A stretch of 36,028 bases of DNA from an uncultured Burkholderiales bacterium (GCA_903832625.1 CAILCI010000041.1:1-36028); one strand, 5' to 3'; positions 24,881-34,024 are shown, counted from the stretch's first letter. Translations and numbers: made by a program. Notes: generated by a model from the sequence alone, not told the origin.

Positions 24881-25113
24881 AAACGTTCAAACGTATCAGG
24901 ATACTTTTCAACCAAGCGTATGAGCAGCGCAGCATGTGGATTAGGTTTCGCACGGCCTTGCTTCCAGTTCTCTAAGGTTCTGGGCTTGGTGCGTAAATAT
25001 CTGGCAAAAACTGAGCGAGACAAATTTAATCGCTCCCGCAATGCAAGCAATTCAACAGCCGTGACTTGAGGCGTTGGTTTAATCTTGACGACATGGCTAG
25101 GAAGCTTAGACAC
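24868..25113 (-). CDS. Orphan XRE/HigA-like antitoxin, possibly 5'-truncated
   Basis: An 81-residue helix-turn-helix protein: VTAVELLALRERLNLSRSVFARYLRTKPRTLENWKQGRAKPN is an XRE/HigA-type DNA-binding region (about residues 18-58), followed by ALLIRLVEKYPDTFERLA. Relatives are antitoxins encoded just after a RelE/HigB-like toxin and are often about 20 residues longer at the N-terminus. Here the only start is GTG at 25113, with a poor ribosome-binding site and an in-frame stop 18 bases upstream. The next sequence upstream is the ychF terminator, so no toxin gene is present. Either the toxin and the antitoxin N-terminus were lost, or this is a free-standing regulator of the neighbouring island. 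Confidence 0.72.
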   Translation of the reverse strand: MSKLPSHVVKIKPTPQVTAVELLALRERLNLSRSVFARYLRTKPRTLENWKQGRAKPNPHAALLIRLVEKYPDTFERLATV

Positions 25114-25140
25114 AGTAACGTTGTTCTTTTAAGTTGGACA

Positions 25141-25168
25141 CAAAAAAGCCGCTCATCGAGCGGCTTTT
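25141..25168 (-). terminator. Intrinsic terminator of ychF
   Basis: On the minus strand an 11-bp perfect stem AAAAGCCGCTC / GAGCGGCTTTT with a 3-base GAT loop runs into TTTTTTG, about 20 bases after the ychF stop. This is the clearest intrinsic terminator in the window, and it insulates the orphan antitoxin gene. Confidence 0.9.
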
Positions 25169-25187
25169 GACTCAGCAACGTCGAAGA

Positions 25188-26279
25188 TCAAGAACTGAAC
25201 AAAAAGTTCATCACATCCCCGTCTTTCACCACGTATTCCTTGCCTTCTGCGCGCATCTTGCCGGCATCTTTTGCGCCTTGCTCGCCTTTGTGGTCAATGA
25301 AGTCGTCAAATGCGATGGTTTGGGCGCGGATGTAGCCTTTTTCGAAATCGGTGTGAATCACGCCCGCCGCCTGGGGGCCGGTGTCGCCCACATGGATGGT
25401 CCACGCGCGTACTTCTTTCACGCCAGCGGTGAAGTAGGTTTGCAAGCCCAGCAAGCTGTAGGCCGAGCGGATGAGGCGGTTCAAACCGGGCTCTTCTTGA
25501 CCGAGTTCTTCCAGGAACATTTGGCGGTCTTCGTCGCTCATTTCGCTCATTTCGGCCTCTAACTTGGCGCAAATGGCCACAACGGGAGCGTTTTGCGCTT
25601 GAGCGAAGGCTTTCAGGCGGTCTAGCAAGGGGTTGTTGTCAAAGCCGTTTTCGTCCACGTTGGCGACAAACATGGCGGGTTTGGCGGTGATCAGGAAGAA
25701 TTGCTTGAGCAAAGGCAGCTCTTCTTTGCTGAAATCAATCGTGCGCACGGGCTTGGTTTCGTTCAAAGCGGCTTGGCATTTTTCCAAGATCGCCACCAGT
25801 TTGATGGATTCTTTGTCGCCCGAACGTGCGGTTTTGGTGACACGGTGCAGCGCTTTTTCAACAGCCGACAAGTCGGCCAAGCACAGCTCGGTTTGAATCA
25901 CTTCAATGTCTGAAATCGGGTCAACTTTGCCAGCGACGTGAATCACATTGGCATCTTCAAAACAGCGCACCACGTTGATGATGGCATCGGTTTCGCGAAT
26001 GTGCGCCAAAAACTTGTTGCCCAAACCCTCGCCTGTGCTCGCGCCCGCCACCAAGCCGGCAATGTCCACAAACTCCACAATCGCGGGCACGACGCGCTCG
26101 GGCGTGATGATGTCGGAGAGTTGCTTGAGCCGTGGGTCGGGCACTTCCACCACGCCCACATTGGGCTCGATGGTGCAAAACGGGTAGTTCTCCGCCGCAA
26201 TACCGGCTTTGGTCAGCGCATTGAACAGGGTGGATTTGCCAACGTTGGGCAGGCCAACGATGCCGCATTTCAAACTCAT
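25188..26279 (-). CDS. ychF: Redox-regulated ATPase YchF (Obg/OLA1 family)
   Basis: A universally conserved ribosome-associated P-loop ATPase of 363 residues, the normal length. Visible are [20 protein letters not shown] (Walker [10 protein letters not shown]), the [20 protein letters not shown] switch region, [24 protein letters not shown], the NVDE variant G4 motif that explains its ATP preference, and the C-terminal TGS domain ([27 protein letters not shown]). ATG at 26279 has a strong GAGGAA ribosome-binding site. It is divergent from the UbiH-family gene. Confidence 0.97.
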   Translation of the reverse strand: MSLKCGIVGLPNVGKSTLFNALTKAGIAAENYPFCTIEPNVGVVEVPDPRLKQLSDIITPERVVPAIVEFVDIAGLVAGASTGEGLGNKFLAHIRETDAIINVVRCFEDANVIHVAGKVDPISDIEVIQTELCLADLSAVEKALHRVTKTARSGDKESIKLVAILEKCQAALNETKPVRTIDFSKEELPLLKQFFLITAKPAMFVANVDENGFDNNPLLDRLKAFAQAQNAPVVAICAKLEAEMSEMSDEDRQMFLEELGQEEPGLNRLIRSAYSLLGLQTYFTAGVKEVRAWTIHVGDTGPQAAGVIHTDFEKGYIRAQTIAFDDFIDHKGEQGAKDAGKMRAEGKEYVVKDGDVMNFLFSS

Positions 26280-26340
26280 GGGAATTCCTCGAACGCGCAA
26301 AAAACTAGCGCTGGCTATGGATAAATCAAGTGAGCCTCAG

Positions 26341-26394
26341 ATTGTAACGAGCCACCCATACAAACCAGAGGGTTGGCGCGCGCCCTCCTACAAT
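26341..26394. promoter_or_regulatory. Divergent -10-like hexamers between ychF and the hydroxylase gene
   Basis: TACAAT occurs on the minus strand at 26346-26341 (towards ychF) and on the plus strand at 26389-26394 (towards the hydroxylase), with a GGCGCGCGCC palindrome at 26374-26383 between them. The plus-strand hexamer is only 8 bases before the ATG at 26403, which would give an almost leaderless message. No convincing -35 elements were found. Confidence 0.35.
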
Positions 26395-26402
26395 CCAAGG
26401 CT

Positions 26403-27524
26403 ATGACGCAAAAGTTCGATGTCTGCATTCGCGGCGATGGCATGGTGGGGCGCAGTTTGGCACTGCTGCTGGCCAGGCAACGCTTGCGCGTGGCTCTGGT
26501 GCAATCACCCACGCGAAAACACGAAGATGTTAGGGCTTACTCTCTCAATAGCGCTTCACGCAGCTTGCTGACCGATTTGCGTTGCTGGCCCGACGAGACA
26601 CACGCCACACCCGTGCAACACATGCGCGTGTGGGGCGACGATGGTGGCTTCATCAGCTTTGACAGCGCCTCGCCTGAAGGTTTGACGTGGATGGTGGACG
26701 TGCCTGTGCTGGAAGCGCAATTGGCGCAAGCGGTGCGCTACCAAGCCGAAATCACCCTGCTCGATCATGCCGCTGCCGCCGACCTCACCGTGATTTGCGA
26801 AGGCCGCTACAGCGTCAGCCGCGATGAATTGGGCGTGAGCTTTGACACCCTGCCCTACCAACAAACCGCTGTGGCAGCGCGCTTGCAATGCAGTGCGCCG
26901 CACTTGGGTCAAGCCTTTCAGTGGTTCAGCCAAGGCGCGCAGGGCTTAGAGATTTTGGCCTTGCTGCCCTTGGGTGGCGCGCAAGGCAGCGAAGTGGCCT
27001 TGGTCTGGTCGCTGCCGCCGCAGCGCGCCAGCGACATGTTGGCCGCCAGCCCCGAAGACTTTGCCCAAGCGGTGGCGCTGGCCAGCCATCAATCCCTTGG
27101 CAAGCTGAACTTGACCACACAACGCGCCGCGTGGCCGCTGCAATTGGCGCGCGCCGAACAATGGACTGGGCGATTTGCCGACGGCAGTGCTTGGGCGCTG
27201 GCTGGCGACGCGGCACACAACATCCATCCGCTGGCGGGTTTGGGGCTGAATTTGGGCTTGGCCGATGTGGCCGAGTTGGCGCAGGTATTGGCCTCCCGCC
27301 AAGGCGCAGATTATTGGCGCAGCACCGGCGATCGCTTGTTTTTGCGCCGCTACGAACGCGCCCGCAAAGCGGATATGCTGCCCACTTGGCTGGCTTGCGA
27401 CGGTTTGCAGCGATTGTTTGACCATCCCAACACGAGCCTGCAATGGTTGCGCAACTGGGGCATGAAAGGTTTCAACGCCGCGCCACAGCTCAAGCGCTGG
27501 ACCATGCAGCAGGCCATGCGCTGA
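26403..27524 (+). CDS. UbiH/UbiF/COQ6-family FAD-dependent hydroxylase
   Basis: Flavoprotein monooxygenase of 373 residues, expected in ubiquinone ring hydroxylation. The N-terminal dinucleotide fold is FDVCIRGDGMVGRSLALLLA, where the first Gly of GxGxxG is preceded by Arg. The second FAD motif is WALAGDAAHNIHPLAGLGLN (about 270-290), characteristic of the UbiH/COQ6 group. The middle is shorter and more divergent than in E. coli UbiH, so which ring position it acts on is not determined. ATG at 26403 (MTQKFD) was chosen because the upstream frame overlaps the promoter region. It heads a plus-strand run with dsbC 33 bases downstream. Confidence 0.87.
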   Translation: MTQKFDVCIRGDGMVGRSLALLLARQRLRVALVQSPTRKHEDVRAYSLNSASRSLLTDLRCWPDETHATPVQHMRVWGDDGGFISFDSASPEGLTWMVDVPVLEAQLAQAVRYQAEITLLDHAAAADLTVICEGRYSVSRDELGVSFDTLPYQQTAVAARLQCSAPHLGQAFQWFSQGAQGLEILALLPLGGAQGSEVALVWSLPPQRASDMLAASPEDFAQAVALASHQSLGKLNLTTQRAAWPLQLARAEQWTGRFADGSAWALAGDAAHNIHPLAGLGLNLGLADVAELAQVLASRQGADYWRSTGDRLFLRRYERARKADMLPTWLACDGLQRLFDHPNTSLQWLRNWGMKGFNAAPQLKRWTMQQAMR

Positions 27525-27557
27525 TTGATTGATTTTTTTGTGAGACTGGTGGTTTTT

Positions 27558-28280
27558 ATGACACGTTTTTTTCGACTCTTGAGCGCCGCAATGCTGGGCT
27601 TGTGCATGACCGGCGTTTTTGCCCAAGGCCAAGAGGCTGCGATCCGCAAAAACATTGCCGAGCGCATTCCGCAATTGCCCAAAATTGAAGAGGTCAGCCG
27701 CACGCCCATGAACGGCCTGTTCGAGTTGCGCCTAGAAAACAACGAGCTGTATTACACCGATGCCGATGGCAGCTTCCTCATTCAAGGCAACCTGATCGAC
27801 ACCCGCACCCGCCGCAACCTCACCGAAGAGCGCGAAGCCAAGCTCGGTGCGATTGACTTTGCCGCGCTGCCACTCAAAGACGCCATCACCATCGTGCGCG
27901 GCAACGGCAAACGAAAGCTGGCCATTTTTGAAGACCCCAACTGCGGGTTTTGCAAACGCTTTGAACGCGATTTGTCCAAGGTGGACAACGTGACCATCTA
28001 CATGTTCTTGTATCCTATTTTGGGCGCGAACTCGGTCGAAAAATCAAAAGCCGTCTGGTGCGCCAAAGACCCCGCCACCACCTGGCACAACGTCATGGCC
28101 AACGATTTCACGCCACCCGCAGGCAACTGCAACACCGCGGCCATCGAGCGCAATGTGGAGTTTGGTCGCAAGTACAAAATCAATGGCACGCCCACATTGA
28201 TCGCACAAGACGGCGCTCGCGTGCCGGGCGCCATCAACACCACGCAAATCGAAAAACTGTTGGCCGACGCGAGCAAATAA
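27558..28280 (+). CDS. dsbC: Periplasmic thiol:disulfide isomerase DsbC
   Basis: Homodimeric periplasmic isomerase that reshuffles wrong disulfides. The 240-residue precursor has a signal peptide ending GVFAQG, an N-terminal dimerisation domain (PMNGLFELRLENNELYYTD, SFLIQGNLIDTRT), and a thioredoxin domain with the active site FEDPNCGFCKRFE (C129/C132). The second Cys pair (VWCAKD, GNCNTA) and cis-Pro loop NGTPTLIAQDG are also present. ATG at 27558 was chosen because the signal peptide begins there. It is 3 bases upstream of the DUF3429 gene. Confidence 0.95.
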   Translation: MTRFFRLLSAAMLGLCMTGVFAQGQEAAIRKNIAERIPQLPKIEEVSRTPMNGLFELRLENNELYYTDADGSFLIQGNLIDTRTRRNLTEEREAKLGAIDFAALPLKDAITIVRGNGKRKLAIFEDPNCGFCKRFERDLSKVDNVTIYMFLYPILGANSVEKSKAVWCAKDPATTWHNVMANDFTPPAGNCNTAAIERNVEFGRKYKINGTPTLIAQDGARVPGAINTTQIEKLLADASK

Positions 28281-28283
28281 ACC

Positions 28284-28736
28284 ATGCCTCATACCCCCCT
28301 GACACCCGACAGCGACATCGGCGTTTTGATTCAACGCTTGGGCTACGGCGGCTTGATTCCTTTTGTGGTGTTGGCGCTGCTGTTGTGGATCGTCACGCCA
28401 GAAGCTCACCCTTATGTGGCGCTGGCTTTGTCGGGCTATGCAGCCACCATCACCTCGTTTTTGGGCGGCATCCATTGGGGCATTGGCTTGCGCCACAACG
28501 CACCGCAGCGCACATTTCACATGGTTTGGGGCGTCGTGCCTTCGCTGGTATCTTGGGTGGCGGTCATCATGCCAGCCTATGCGGGGCTGCCTGTGTTTGG
28601 CTTGCTCTTGATTGCCTGCTATTTGGTGGACCGCAAAACCTGGCCCGAAGCGGGTTTGCGCGAATGGATGACGATGCGCTTTCGCCTCACGGTGGTGTCC
28701 ACCTTGGCCTGCCTGCTGGGTGCGGGCGCTACTTGA
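28284..28736 (+). CDS. DUF3429-like integral membrane protein
   Basis: A 150-residue inner-membrane protein with about five hydrophobic segments (LIPFVVLALLLWIV; YVALALSGYAATITSFLGGI; MVWGVVPSLVSWVAVIMPAY; GLPVFGLLLIACYLV; LTVVSTLACLLGAG). The segment ITSFLGGIHWGIGLR and the polar VDRKTWPEAGLREWMTMR near the C-terminus match what I recall of DUF3429. Function is unknown. It starts 3 bases after dsbC and ends 15 bases before the M61 peptidase, so it is likely cotranscribed with both. Confidence 0.85.
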   Translation: MPHTPLTPDSDIGVLIQRLGYGGLIPFVVLALLLWIVTPEAHPYVALALSGYAATITSFLGGIHWGIGLRHNAPQRTFHMVWGVVPSLVSWVAVIMPAYAGLPVFGLLLIACYLVDRKTWPEAGLREWMTMRFRLTVVSTLACLLGAGAT

Positions 28737-28751
28737 TTGTTTAAAAACGCT

Positions 28752-30524
28752 ATGCCCAGCCAACCTGCCCTGCACTACCGCTTAGAAGTTGCCGACTTGC
28801 ACGCCCACCTCTACGGCGTGAGCTTGACCATTGCCCAACCCGCCGCGCAGCAGCGTGTGTCCATGCCCGTGTGGATTGCGGGCAGCTACATGGTGCGCGA
28901 GTTTTCTAAGCAACTCGTGGGTTTGCAGGCTCAACAAGGCGGCAAGGCAGTGCAGATCACGCAGTTGGACAAATGCACGTGGCAAATTGACGCCCAGCCC
29001 GATGTGCCGCTGGTGTTGAGCTACCGCATTCACGCGCACGACGACTCGGTGCGCACCGCATGGCTGGATGCACAACGCGGTTTCTTCAACGCCACCAGCC
29101 TGTGTTTGCAAGTCGCCGGACAGCACGACACCGCGCACACGCTGGAGCTGATCGCGCCCAAACACAATCCCGCTTGGCGCGTGGCCACGGGCTTGACGCC
29201 GCTCAAAACCAATGCCAAAGGCTTTGGCCGCTACAGCGCCGCCACTTATGACGAATTGGCCGACAGCCCCGTGGAGATGGGGGAGTTTTGGTCGGGCGAA
29301 TTCAGCGCTTGCGGTGTTCAGCACCAATTTGTGGTGGCGGGTGCAGCGCCCTCGTTTGATGCGCCGCGTTTGCTGCGCGATGCACAAAAGATTTGCGAAA
29401 CCGCCATCGCGTTTTGGCATGGCAACAAACGCTCGCACATTCCGTTCAAACGCTATGTTTTCATGCTCAACGTGGTGGCTGCGGGCTATGGCGGTTTGGA
29501 ACACCGCAATTCCACGGCCCTAATTTGTCAACGCAGCGATTTGCCGCGCGTGGGTGAGGACAAACTCAGCGAGGGCTACACCACGCTCTTAGGCCTCATC
29601 AGCCATGAATATTTTCACACTTGGAACGTCAAACGCCTGCGCCCCGCAGAGTTCGCGCACTACGACTACACCCAAGAAAACTATACCCAACTGCTGTGGT
29701 TTTTTGAGGGTTTCACCAGCTACTACGACGACTTGTTGCTGCGCCGTGCGGGTTTGATTGACGACGCGCAATACCTGCGTCTGATCAACAAAACCATCAA
29801 CCAAGTGCTGCAAACACCGGGGCGCAACGTACAAAGCGTGGCGCAATCCAGCTTTGACGCCTGGGTGAAATACTACCGCCCCGACGCCAACACGCCCAAC
29901 CTTACCGTGAGCTATTACACCAAGGGCGCTTTGGTGGCGCTGTGCCTCGACTTAAGCCTGCGCCAACACGGTGTGCGCAATCACAGTGTCACCTTGGACG
30001 ACGTGATGCGCGGCCTGTGGAAGCGCTGCCACGCCGGCCCCATGCAAGAAGCCGATGTGTTGGCGGTACTGCAAGAACTCACAGGTCGCTCATGGGCGCG
30101 AGAGCTCAAAGCATGGGTGCATGGCACACGCGACTTGCCGCTTGAGAGTTTGCTGACCGCACACGGCGTCGCAATACACCGCGACCCAGCGCAACTCGCG
30201 CAACGCTTGGGGCTGCGCGTGAGCGAAGAGCACGGCGTACACATCAAGCAAGTGCTCAACGCCAGTGCCGCCCACGCAGCAGGCTTCGCACCGGGCGATG
30301 AATGGCTGGGGCTAGAGTTGAGCGGCAAATCGGCCAGCGGCTGGCGTTTGAAAAAGCTCGACGATGTGCAGCTCTATGCCGGCGCAGCCAAGAAAATAAC
30401 AGCTCTGGTCAGCCGCGATCAACGTCTGTTGCGCCTGAGCCTGACTTTGCCCAGCGCCAAAGATGTGTTCACTTGGCGCTTGGGTGTGGATGTACCGACG
30501 AAGGTGAAGGCTTGGTTGGCTTGA
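28752..30524 (+). CDS. M61-family metallopeptidase with C-terminal PDZ domain
   Basis: Predicted zinc aminopeptidase of the M61 (glycyl aminopeptidase) family, 590 residues. The N-terminal beta domain contains MPVWIAGSYMVREFSKQ. The gluzincin motif HEYFH (from about residue 285) in LGLISHEYFHTWNVKRLRP is followed by the downstream Glu in LLWFFEGFTSYYDDLLL. A PDZ-like domain follows at about 480-570 (IKQVLNASAAHAAGFAPGDE). No signal peptide is visible, so the protein is probably cytoplasmic. ATG at 28752 was preferred over an in-frame TTG at 28737. It converges with paaK, 8 bases apart. Confidence 0.93.
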   Translation: MPSQPALHYRLEVADLHAHLYGVSLTIAQPAAQQRVSMPVWIAGSYMVREFSKQLVGLQAQQGGKAVQITQLDKCTWQIDAQPDVPLVLSYRIHAHDDSVRTAWLDAQRGFFNATSLCLQVAGQHDTAHTLELIAPKHNPAWRVATGLTPLKTNAKGFGRYSAATYDELADSPVEMGEFWSGEFSACGVQHQFVVAGAAPSFDAPRLLRDAQKICETAIAFWHGNKRSHIPFKRYVFMLNVVAAGYGGLEHRNSTALICQRSDLPRVGEDKLSEGYTTLLGLISHEYFHTWNVKRLRPAEFAHYDYTQENYTQLLWFFEGFTSYYDDLLLRRAGLIDDAQYLRLINKTINQVLQTPGRNVQSVAQSSFDAWVKYYRPDANTPNLTVSYYTKGALVALCLDLSLRQHGVRNHSVTLDDVMRGLWKRCHAGPMQEADVLAVLQELTGRSWARELKAWVHGTRDLPLESLLTAHGVAIHRDPAQLAQRLGLRVSEEHGVHIKQVLNASAAHAAGFAPGDEWLGLELSGKSASGWRLKKLDDVQLYAGAAKKITALVSRDQRLLRLSLTLPSAKDVFTWRLGVDVPTKVKAWLA

Positions 30525-30532
30525 GTTCGAAC

Positions 30533-31828
30533 TCAGCGCAAATCGACCACCCGCTTGGCCTTGCCCTGACTGCGCTCCACGCCACCTTCGGCTTTGAGCT
30601 CGACCGCGATGGTTGTGCCGACAAAGGTTTTGACGTCGTGCTGCAACTGACGGGCTGCGGCTTGTGCGGCGTCTGATTGCGGATCCGTGCCGGGGCGGGT
30701 TTCGATCACGACTTTGAGGTTGTCCATGGGCCCTTCGCGGGTCAGCACGCATTGGTAATGCGGCGCGAGTTCGGGTCGCTTCAAAATGAATTCTTCAATT
30801 TGTGAGGGAAACACATTCACGCCGCGCACAATCATCATGTCGTCGCTGCGACCGGTGATTTTTTCCATGCGGCGCATGGTGCGTGCTGTGCCAGGCAACA
30901 AGCGCGTGAGGTCGCGTGTGCGGTAGCGGATGATGGGCAGCGCTTCTTTGCTCAGGCTGGTGAAGACCAATTCGCCCATCTCGCCGTCGGCCACGGGTTG
31001 ACCGGTTTCGGGGTGGATGATTTCGGGATAAAAATGGTCTTCCCAAATCGTTGGACCGTCTTTGGTTTCCACGCATTCGCTAGCCACGCCCGGGCCCATG
31101 ACTTCGGAGAGACCGTAGATGTCCACAGCATCGATGCCGCAGCGTTTTTCGATGGCGCGGCGCATGTCGTTGGTCCACGGTTCTGCGCCAAAAATGCCGA
31201 GGCGCAGGCTGCATTCTGCTGCGCTCAGGCCTTGGCGCTCGAACTCATCGGCAATGGCGAGCATGTAGCTGGGCGTGACCATGATGATGTCGGGCTTGAA
31301 GTCTTGAATCAACTGCACTTGGCGCTCGGTTTGGCCGCCACCAAAAGGCACAACGGTGAGCCCCAAGCGCTCAGCGCCATAATGCGCGCCCAAGCCGCCG
31401 GTGAACAGGCCATAGCCATAGCTCACATGCACCATGTCGCCCTTGCGCGCACCTGCGGCGCGGATGCTGCGGGCCACCATTTGCGCCCAAGTATCGATGT
31501 CGTTTTGGGTGTAGGCGACCACCGTCGGTTTGCCCGTGGTGCCGCTGGAGGCATGAATGCGCACGCATTGCTGACGCGGCACGGACAACATGCCAAACGG
31601 GTAGTTGTCGCGCAAATCGGCTTTGGTGGTGAAGGGAAATTTAGCCAAATCGGCCAAGCTTTTGCAGTCGCTGGGATGCACGCCTGCGGCATCAAACTTG
31701 GCGCGGTAGGCGCTCGAATTGTTGTAGGCATGGTGCAGCGTGGCTTGCAAACGCTTGAGTTGCAGCGCGCGCAGCTCGTCAATGCTGGCCTTTTCTATTG
31801 GCTCTAAGGGAAGTGCAGTGGCTGTCAT
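30533..31828 (-). CDS. paaK: Phenylacetate-CoA ligase
   Basis: Activates phenylacetate to phenylacetyl-CoA with ATP, the first step of the aerobic hybrid pathway. The 431-residue protein has the ATP-binding motif IHASSGTTGKPTVVAYT, YGYGLFTGGLGAHYGAE, the AMP-binding IYGLSEVMGPGVASEC, IRYRTRDLTRLLPGT, and the catalytic-loop ITGRSDDMMIVRGVNVFPSQ. ATG at 31828 shares one base with the paaI stop (TAATG), so translation is coupled; longer upstream frames run antisense-like through paaI and were rejected. It is the last gene of paaG-paaI-paaK. Confidence 0.95.
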   Translation of the reverse strand: MTATALPLEPIEKASIDELRALQLKRLQATLHHAYNNSSAYRAKFDAAGVHPSDCKSLADLAKFPFTTKADLRDNYPFGMLSVPRQQCVRIHASSGTTGKPTVVAYTQNDIDTWAQMVARSIRAAGARKGDMVHVSYGYGLFTGGLGAHYGAERLGLTVVPFGGGQTERQVQLIQDFKPDIIMVTPSYMLAIADEFERQGLSAAECSLRLGIFGAEPWTNDMRRAIEKRCGIDAVDIYGLSEVMGPGVASECVETKDGPTIWEDHFYPEIIHPETGQPVADGEMGELVFTSLSKEALPIIRYRTRDLTRLLPGTARTMRRMEKITGRSDDMMIVRGVNVFPSQIEEFILKRPELAPHYQCVLTREGPMDNLKVVIETRPGTDPQSDAAQAAARQLQHDVKTFVGTTIAVELKAEGGVERSQGKAKRVVDLR

Positions 31829-32262
31829 TATGGGATCACCGTTCCTTGAATTTGTGCGCTTTTGCCGCGAAACATGGCGATGGTTTCGCCGTGTTGGTTG
31901 GTCACGCGCATGTCGTAAATACCGTGTCGGCCTGAGAGGGTTTGTTCCACGCCCTCGCAGGTCAGCACGTCGCCCAAACGGGCGGATTTTAAAAACTCGA
32001 TGCTGCAGCCCGCTGCTACTGCCACTTTGTTGTAGCTGTTGCAAGCAAAGGCAAAGGTGGAATCGGCCAGCGTGAAAATAAATCCGCCATGGCAAATTTG
32101 ATGACCGTTCAAGTGCAACTCGCGCACAGCCATGCGCATGACGGCGCGGCCAGGCTCGCAACTCAACATCTCGATGCCCATGGTGTCTTTGGTGGCGGTG
32201 TCTACCGCGTACATGGACTGGGCGACTTGCTGCGCCAAGGTGTGTGGATCGACGCTCATCAT
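31828..32262 (-). CDS. paaI: PaaI-type hydroxyphenylacetyl-CoA thioesterase
   Basis: Hot-dog-fold thioesterase of 144 residues that rescues CoA from dead-end phenylacetyl-CoA derivatives. Family landmarks are the HGGFIFTLADSTFAFACNS segment (catalytic Asp in LAD) and GCSIEFLKSARLGDVLTCEG. The start is ATG ATG: the first ATG (32262) overlaps the paaG stop as ATGA. It lies between paaG and paaK. Confidence 0.94.
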   Translation of the reverse strand: MMSVDPHTLAQQVAQSMYAVDTATKDTMGIEMLSCEPGRAVMRMAVRELHLNGHQICHGGFIFTLADSTFAFACNSYNKVAVAAGCSIEFLKSARLGDVLTCEGVEQTLSGRHGIYDMRVTNQHGETIAMFRGKSAQIQGTVIP

Positions 32263-33065
32263 TGCCCCTTGAATACCGCAGGTCGTTTTTGCAAAAAGGC
32301 GCTCACGCCTTCGATGTAATCGTGGGTGCGCCCCAAGGCCGATTGCGCGTCGCGTTCGGCGTCTAAATGCGCGCTGAAGCTGCGCGTGCCGGCCTCACGC
32401 AGCAAATGACGGGTTTGCACCAAAGCTTGTGTGGGCATAGTGGCCAGTCTCTCGGCCAAGCTCAAGGCAGCGGCCAAACAGTCGTCGGCCACATCCCAAA
32501 TCAAGCCCCATTCTTTGGCTTGGGCTGCGCCCAGTTTGTCACCCGTCAAGGCTAAGGCCATGGCACGCGCCATGCCCAAGCGCTCGACCAACAACCAACT
32601 GCCGCCCGCATCAGGAATCAAACCAATTTTGCTGAAGGCCTGAATAAAGCTCGCGTTGGGTGCGGCGATGGCTATGTCGCAACACATGGCCAACGATGCG
32701 CCCGCGCCTGCGGCCACACCGTTGACGGCGGCAATGACGGGCATTCGCAGACCTTGGAGTTTGCGGGCTGTGGGGTTGAAGGCTTGCTCGATGACGGGGC
32801 CAGGGTTGGCGCGCTCAATCAAGTCGGGGCCGGGGGCGAAGTCAAATTCCGACAAATCTGCGCCCGCGCAAAAGCCGCGCCCCGCGCCCGTGATGACAAG
32901 GGCGCGAATGCTCGGGTTGGCCTCGGCTTGGTCTAAGGCCGCCCACAGCTCTTGGTGCATGCGGCGGGTAAAACTGTTGAGCGCTGCGGCACGGTTGAGC
33001 GTGAGCAAGGCGACAGCGCCGCGCTCTTCGTATAAAACGCTGGCTTCTTGGTCGGGTTGGGTCAT
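32259..33065 (-). CDS. paaG: Ring-1,2-epoxyphenylacetyl-CoA isomerase
   Basis: Crotonase-fold isomerase converting the ring epoxide to the oxepin and later acting on the double bond of dehydroadipyl-CoA. The 268-residue protein has VITGAGRGFCAGADLSEFDF and the oxyanion-hole segment VAAGAGASLAMCCDIAIA. In the hydratase Glu positions it has Ala/Asp (GAGAS; LIPDAGGSWLL), as expected for PaaG rather than a hydratase. It is the first gene of the minus-strand paa operon and its stop overlaps paaI. The palindrome at 33143-33168 lies 78 bases upstream. Confidence 0.92.
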   Translation of the reverse strand: MTQPDQEASVLYEERGAVALLTLNRAAALNSFTRRMHQELWAALDQAEANPSIRALVITGAGRGFCAGADLSEFDFAPGPDLIERANPGPVIEQAFNPTARKLQGLRMPVIAAVNGVAAGAGASLAMCCDIAIAAPNASFIQAFSKIGLIPDAGGSWLLVERLGMARAMALALTGDKLGAAQAKEWGLIWDVADDCLAAALSLAERLATMPTQALVQTRHLLREAGTRSFSAHLDAERDAQSALGRTHDYIEGVSAFLQKRPAVFKGQ

Positions 33066-33142
33066 GGTGGAACTTGGTGTGGTTGGGTTGTGCGGTTTGA
33101 ACGGGCTTGACTTGAGCCACTTGCATGAAGGGGAAATTTATC

Positions 33143-33168
33143 ATTAACCGACCGATCGGTTGGCTAAT
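33143..33168. promoter_or_regulatory. TetR-type palindromic operator between paaG and paaF
   Basis: A 26-bp palindrome with two mismatched pairs: ATTAACCG, then the perfect core ACCGATCGGT (33151-33160), then TGGCTAAT. It lies 78 bases from the paaG start and 72 bases before the divergent paaF start. ACCGA-type palindromes are typical of TetR-family regulators of acyl-CoA catabolism, including PaaR in betaproteobacteria and other bacteria. PaaR itself is not encoded in the window, so the regulator assignment is inference. Confidence 0.75.
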
Positions 33169-33239
33169 GTTTACCCTTGGTCAAAACAAGCTTCGGCCTT
33201 GGCTATAGTTGATGCAGTTTGCAACTTGGAAAAACTCTC

Positions 33240-34019
33240 ATGACCTACGAATTCATCACCACCCATATCGAAGCCGACAAAGTGGGCATCATCACCTTGA
33301 ACCGCCCCAAACAACTCAATGCCTTGAATGCGGCCTTGATGATTGAGCTGGGCAACGCCTTGAAAGCCTTTGAAGCCGATGCCCAGATTGGCTGCACCAT
33401 CATCACGGGCAACGAAAAAGCCTTTGCCGCAGGCGCAGACATTGGCGCGATGGCGACCTACAGCTTTGCCGACGTGTACAAAAACGACTACATCACCGAC
33501 AACTGGGAAACCATTCGCAGCATCCGCAAACCAGTCATCGCGGCGGTAAGCGGTTTCGCTTTGGGCGGTGGCTGCGAATTGGCCATGATGTGCGATTTCA
33601 TCATCGCCGCAGACAACGCCAAATTTGGCCAACCCGAAATCAAACTTGGCGTCATTCCCGGCGCGGGCGGCACACAGCGTTTGCCCCGCGCCGTGGGCAA
33701 AGCCAAAGCCATGGATTTGGCGCTCACAGGCCGCATGATGGACGCCACTGAAGCCGAAAAAGCGGGCTTGGTCAGCCGCGTGGTGCCACTGGACAAACTG
33801 ATGGAAGAAGCCTTGGGCGCAGCCTTGATGATTTGCGGCTATTCACAAATTGCCACGATGGCGGCCAAAGAATCGGTCAACCGCGCTTTTGAGAGCGGCT
33901 TGGCCGACGGCGTGATGTTTGAGCGCCGCTTGTTCCACGCCTTGTTTGCCACCAGCGACCAAAAAGAAGGCATGGACGCATTTGTCAACAAGCGCCCTGC
34001 GCAGTTTAAAAACCAGTAA
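33240..34019 (+). CDS. paaF: Enoyl-CoA hydratase, PaaF-like
   Basis: Crotonase-family hydratase, 259 residues, probably acting on 2,3-dehydroadipyl-CoA in phenylacetate catabolism or on short enoyl-CoAs generally. It has [19 protein letters not shown] and both catalytic glutamates, in [13 protein letters not shown] and [23 protein letters not shown] at 33240 has a GGA-containing ribosome-binding site, and a longer in-frame start 7 codons upstream is less likely. It diverges from paaG across the palindrome and is followed after 5 bases by the DUF6941-like gene. Confidence 0.88.
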   Translation: MTYEFITTHIEADKVGIITLNRPKQLNALNAALMIELGNALKAFEADAQIGCTIITGNEKAFAAGADIGAMATYSFADVYKNDYITDNWETIRSIRKPVIAAVSGFALGGGCELAMMCDFIIAADNAKFGQPEIKLGVIPGAGGTQRLPRAVGKAKAMDLALTGRMMDATEAEKAGLVSRVVPLDKLMEEALGAALMICGYSQIATMAAKESVNRAFESGLADGVMFERRLFHALFATSDQKEGMDAFVNKRPAQFKNQ

Positions 34020-34024
34020 GCACG

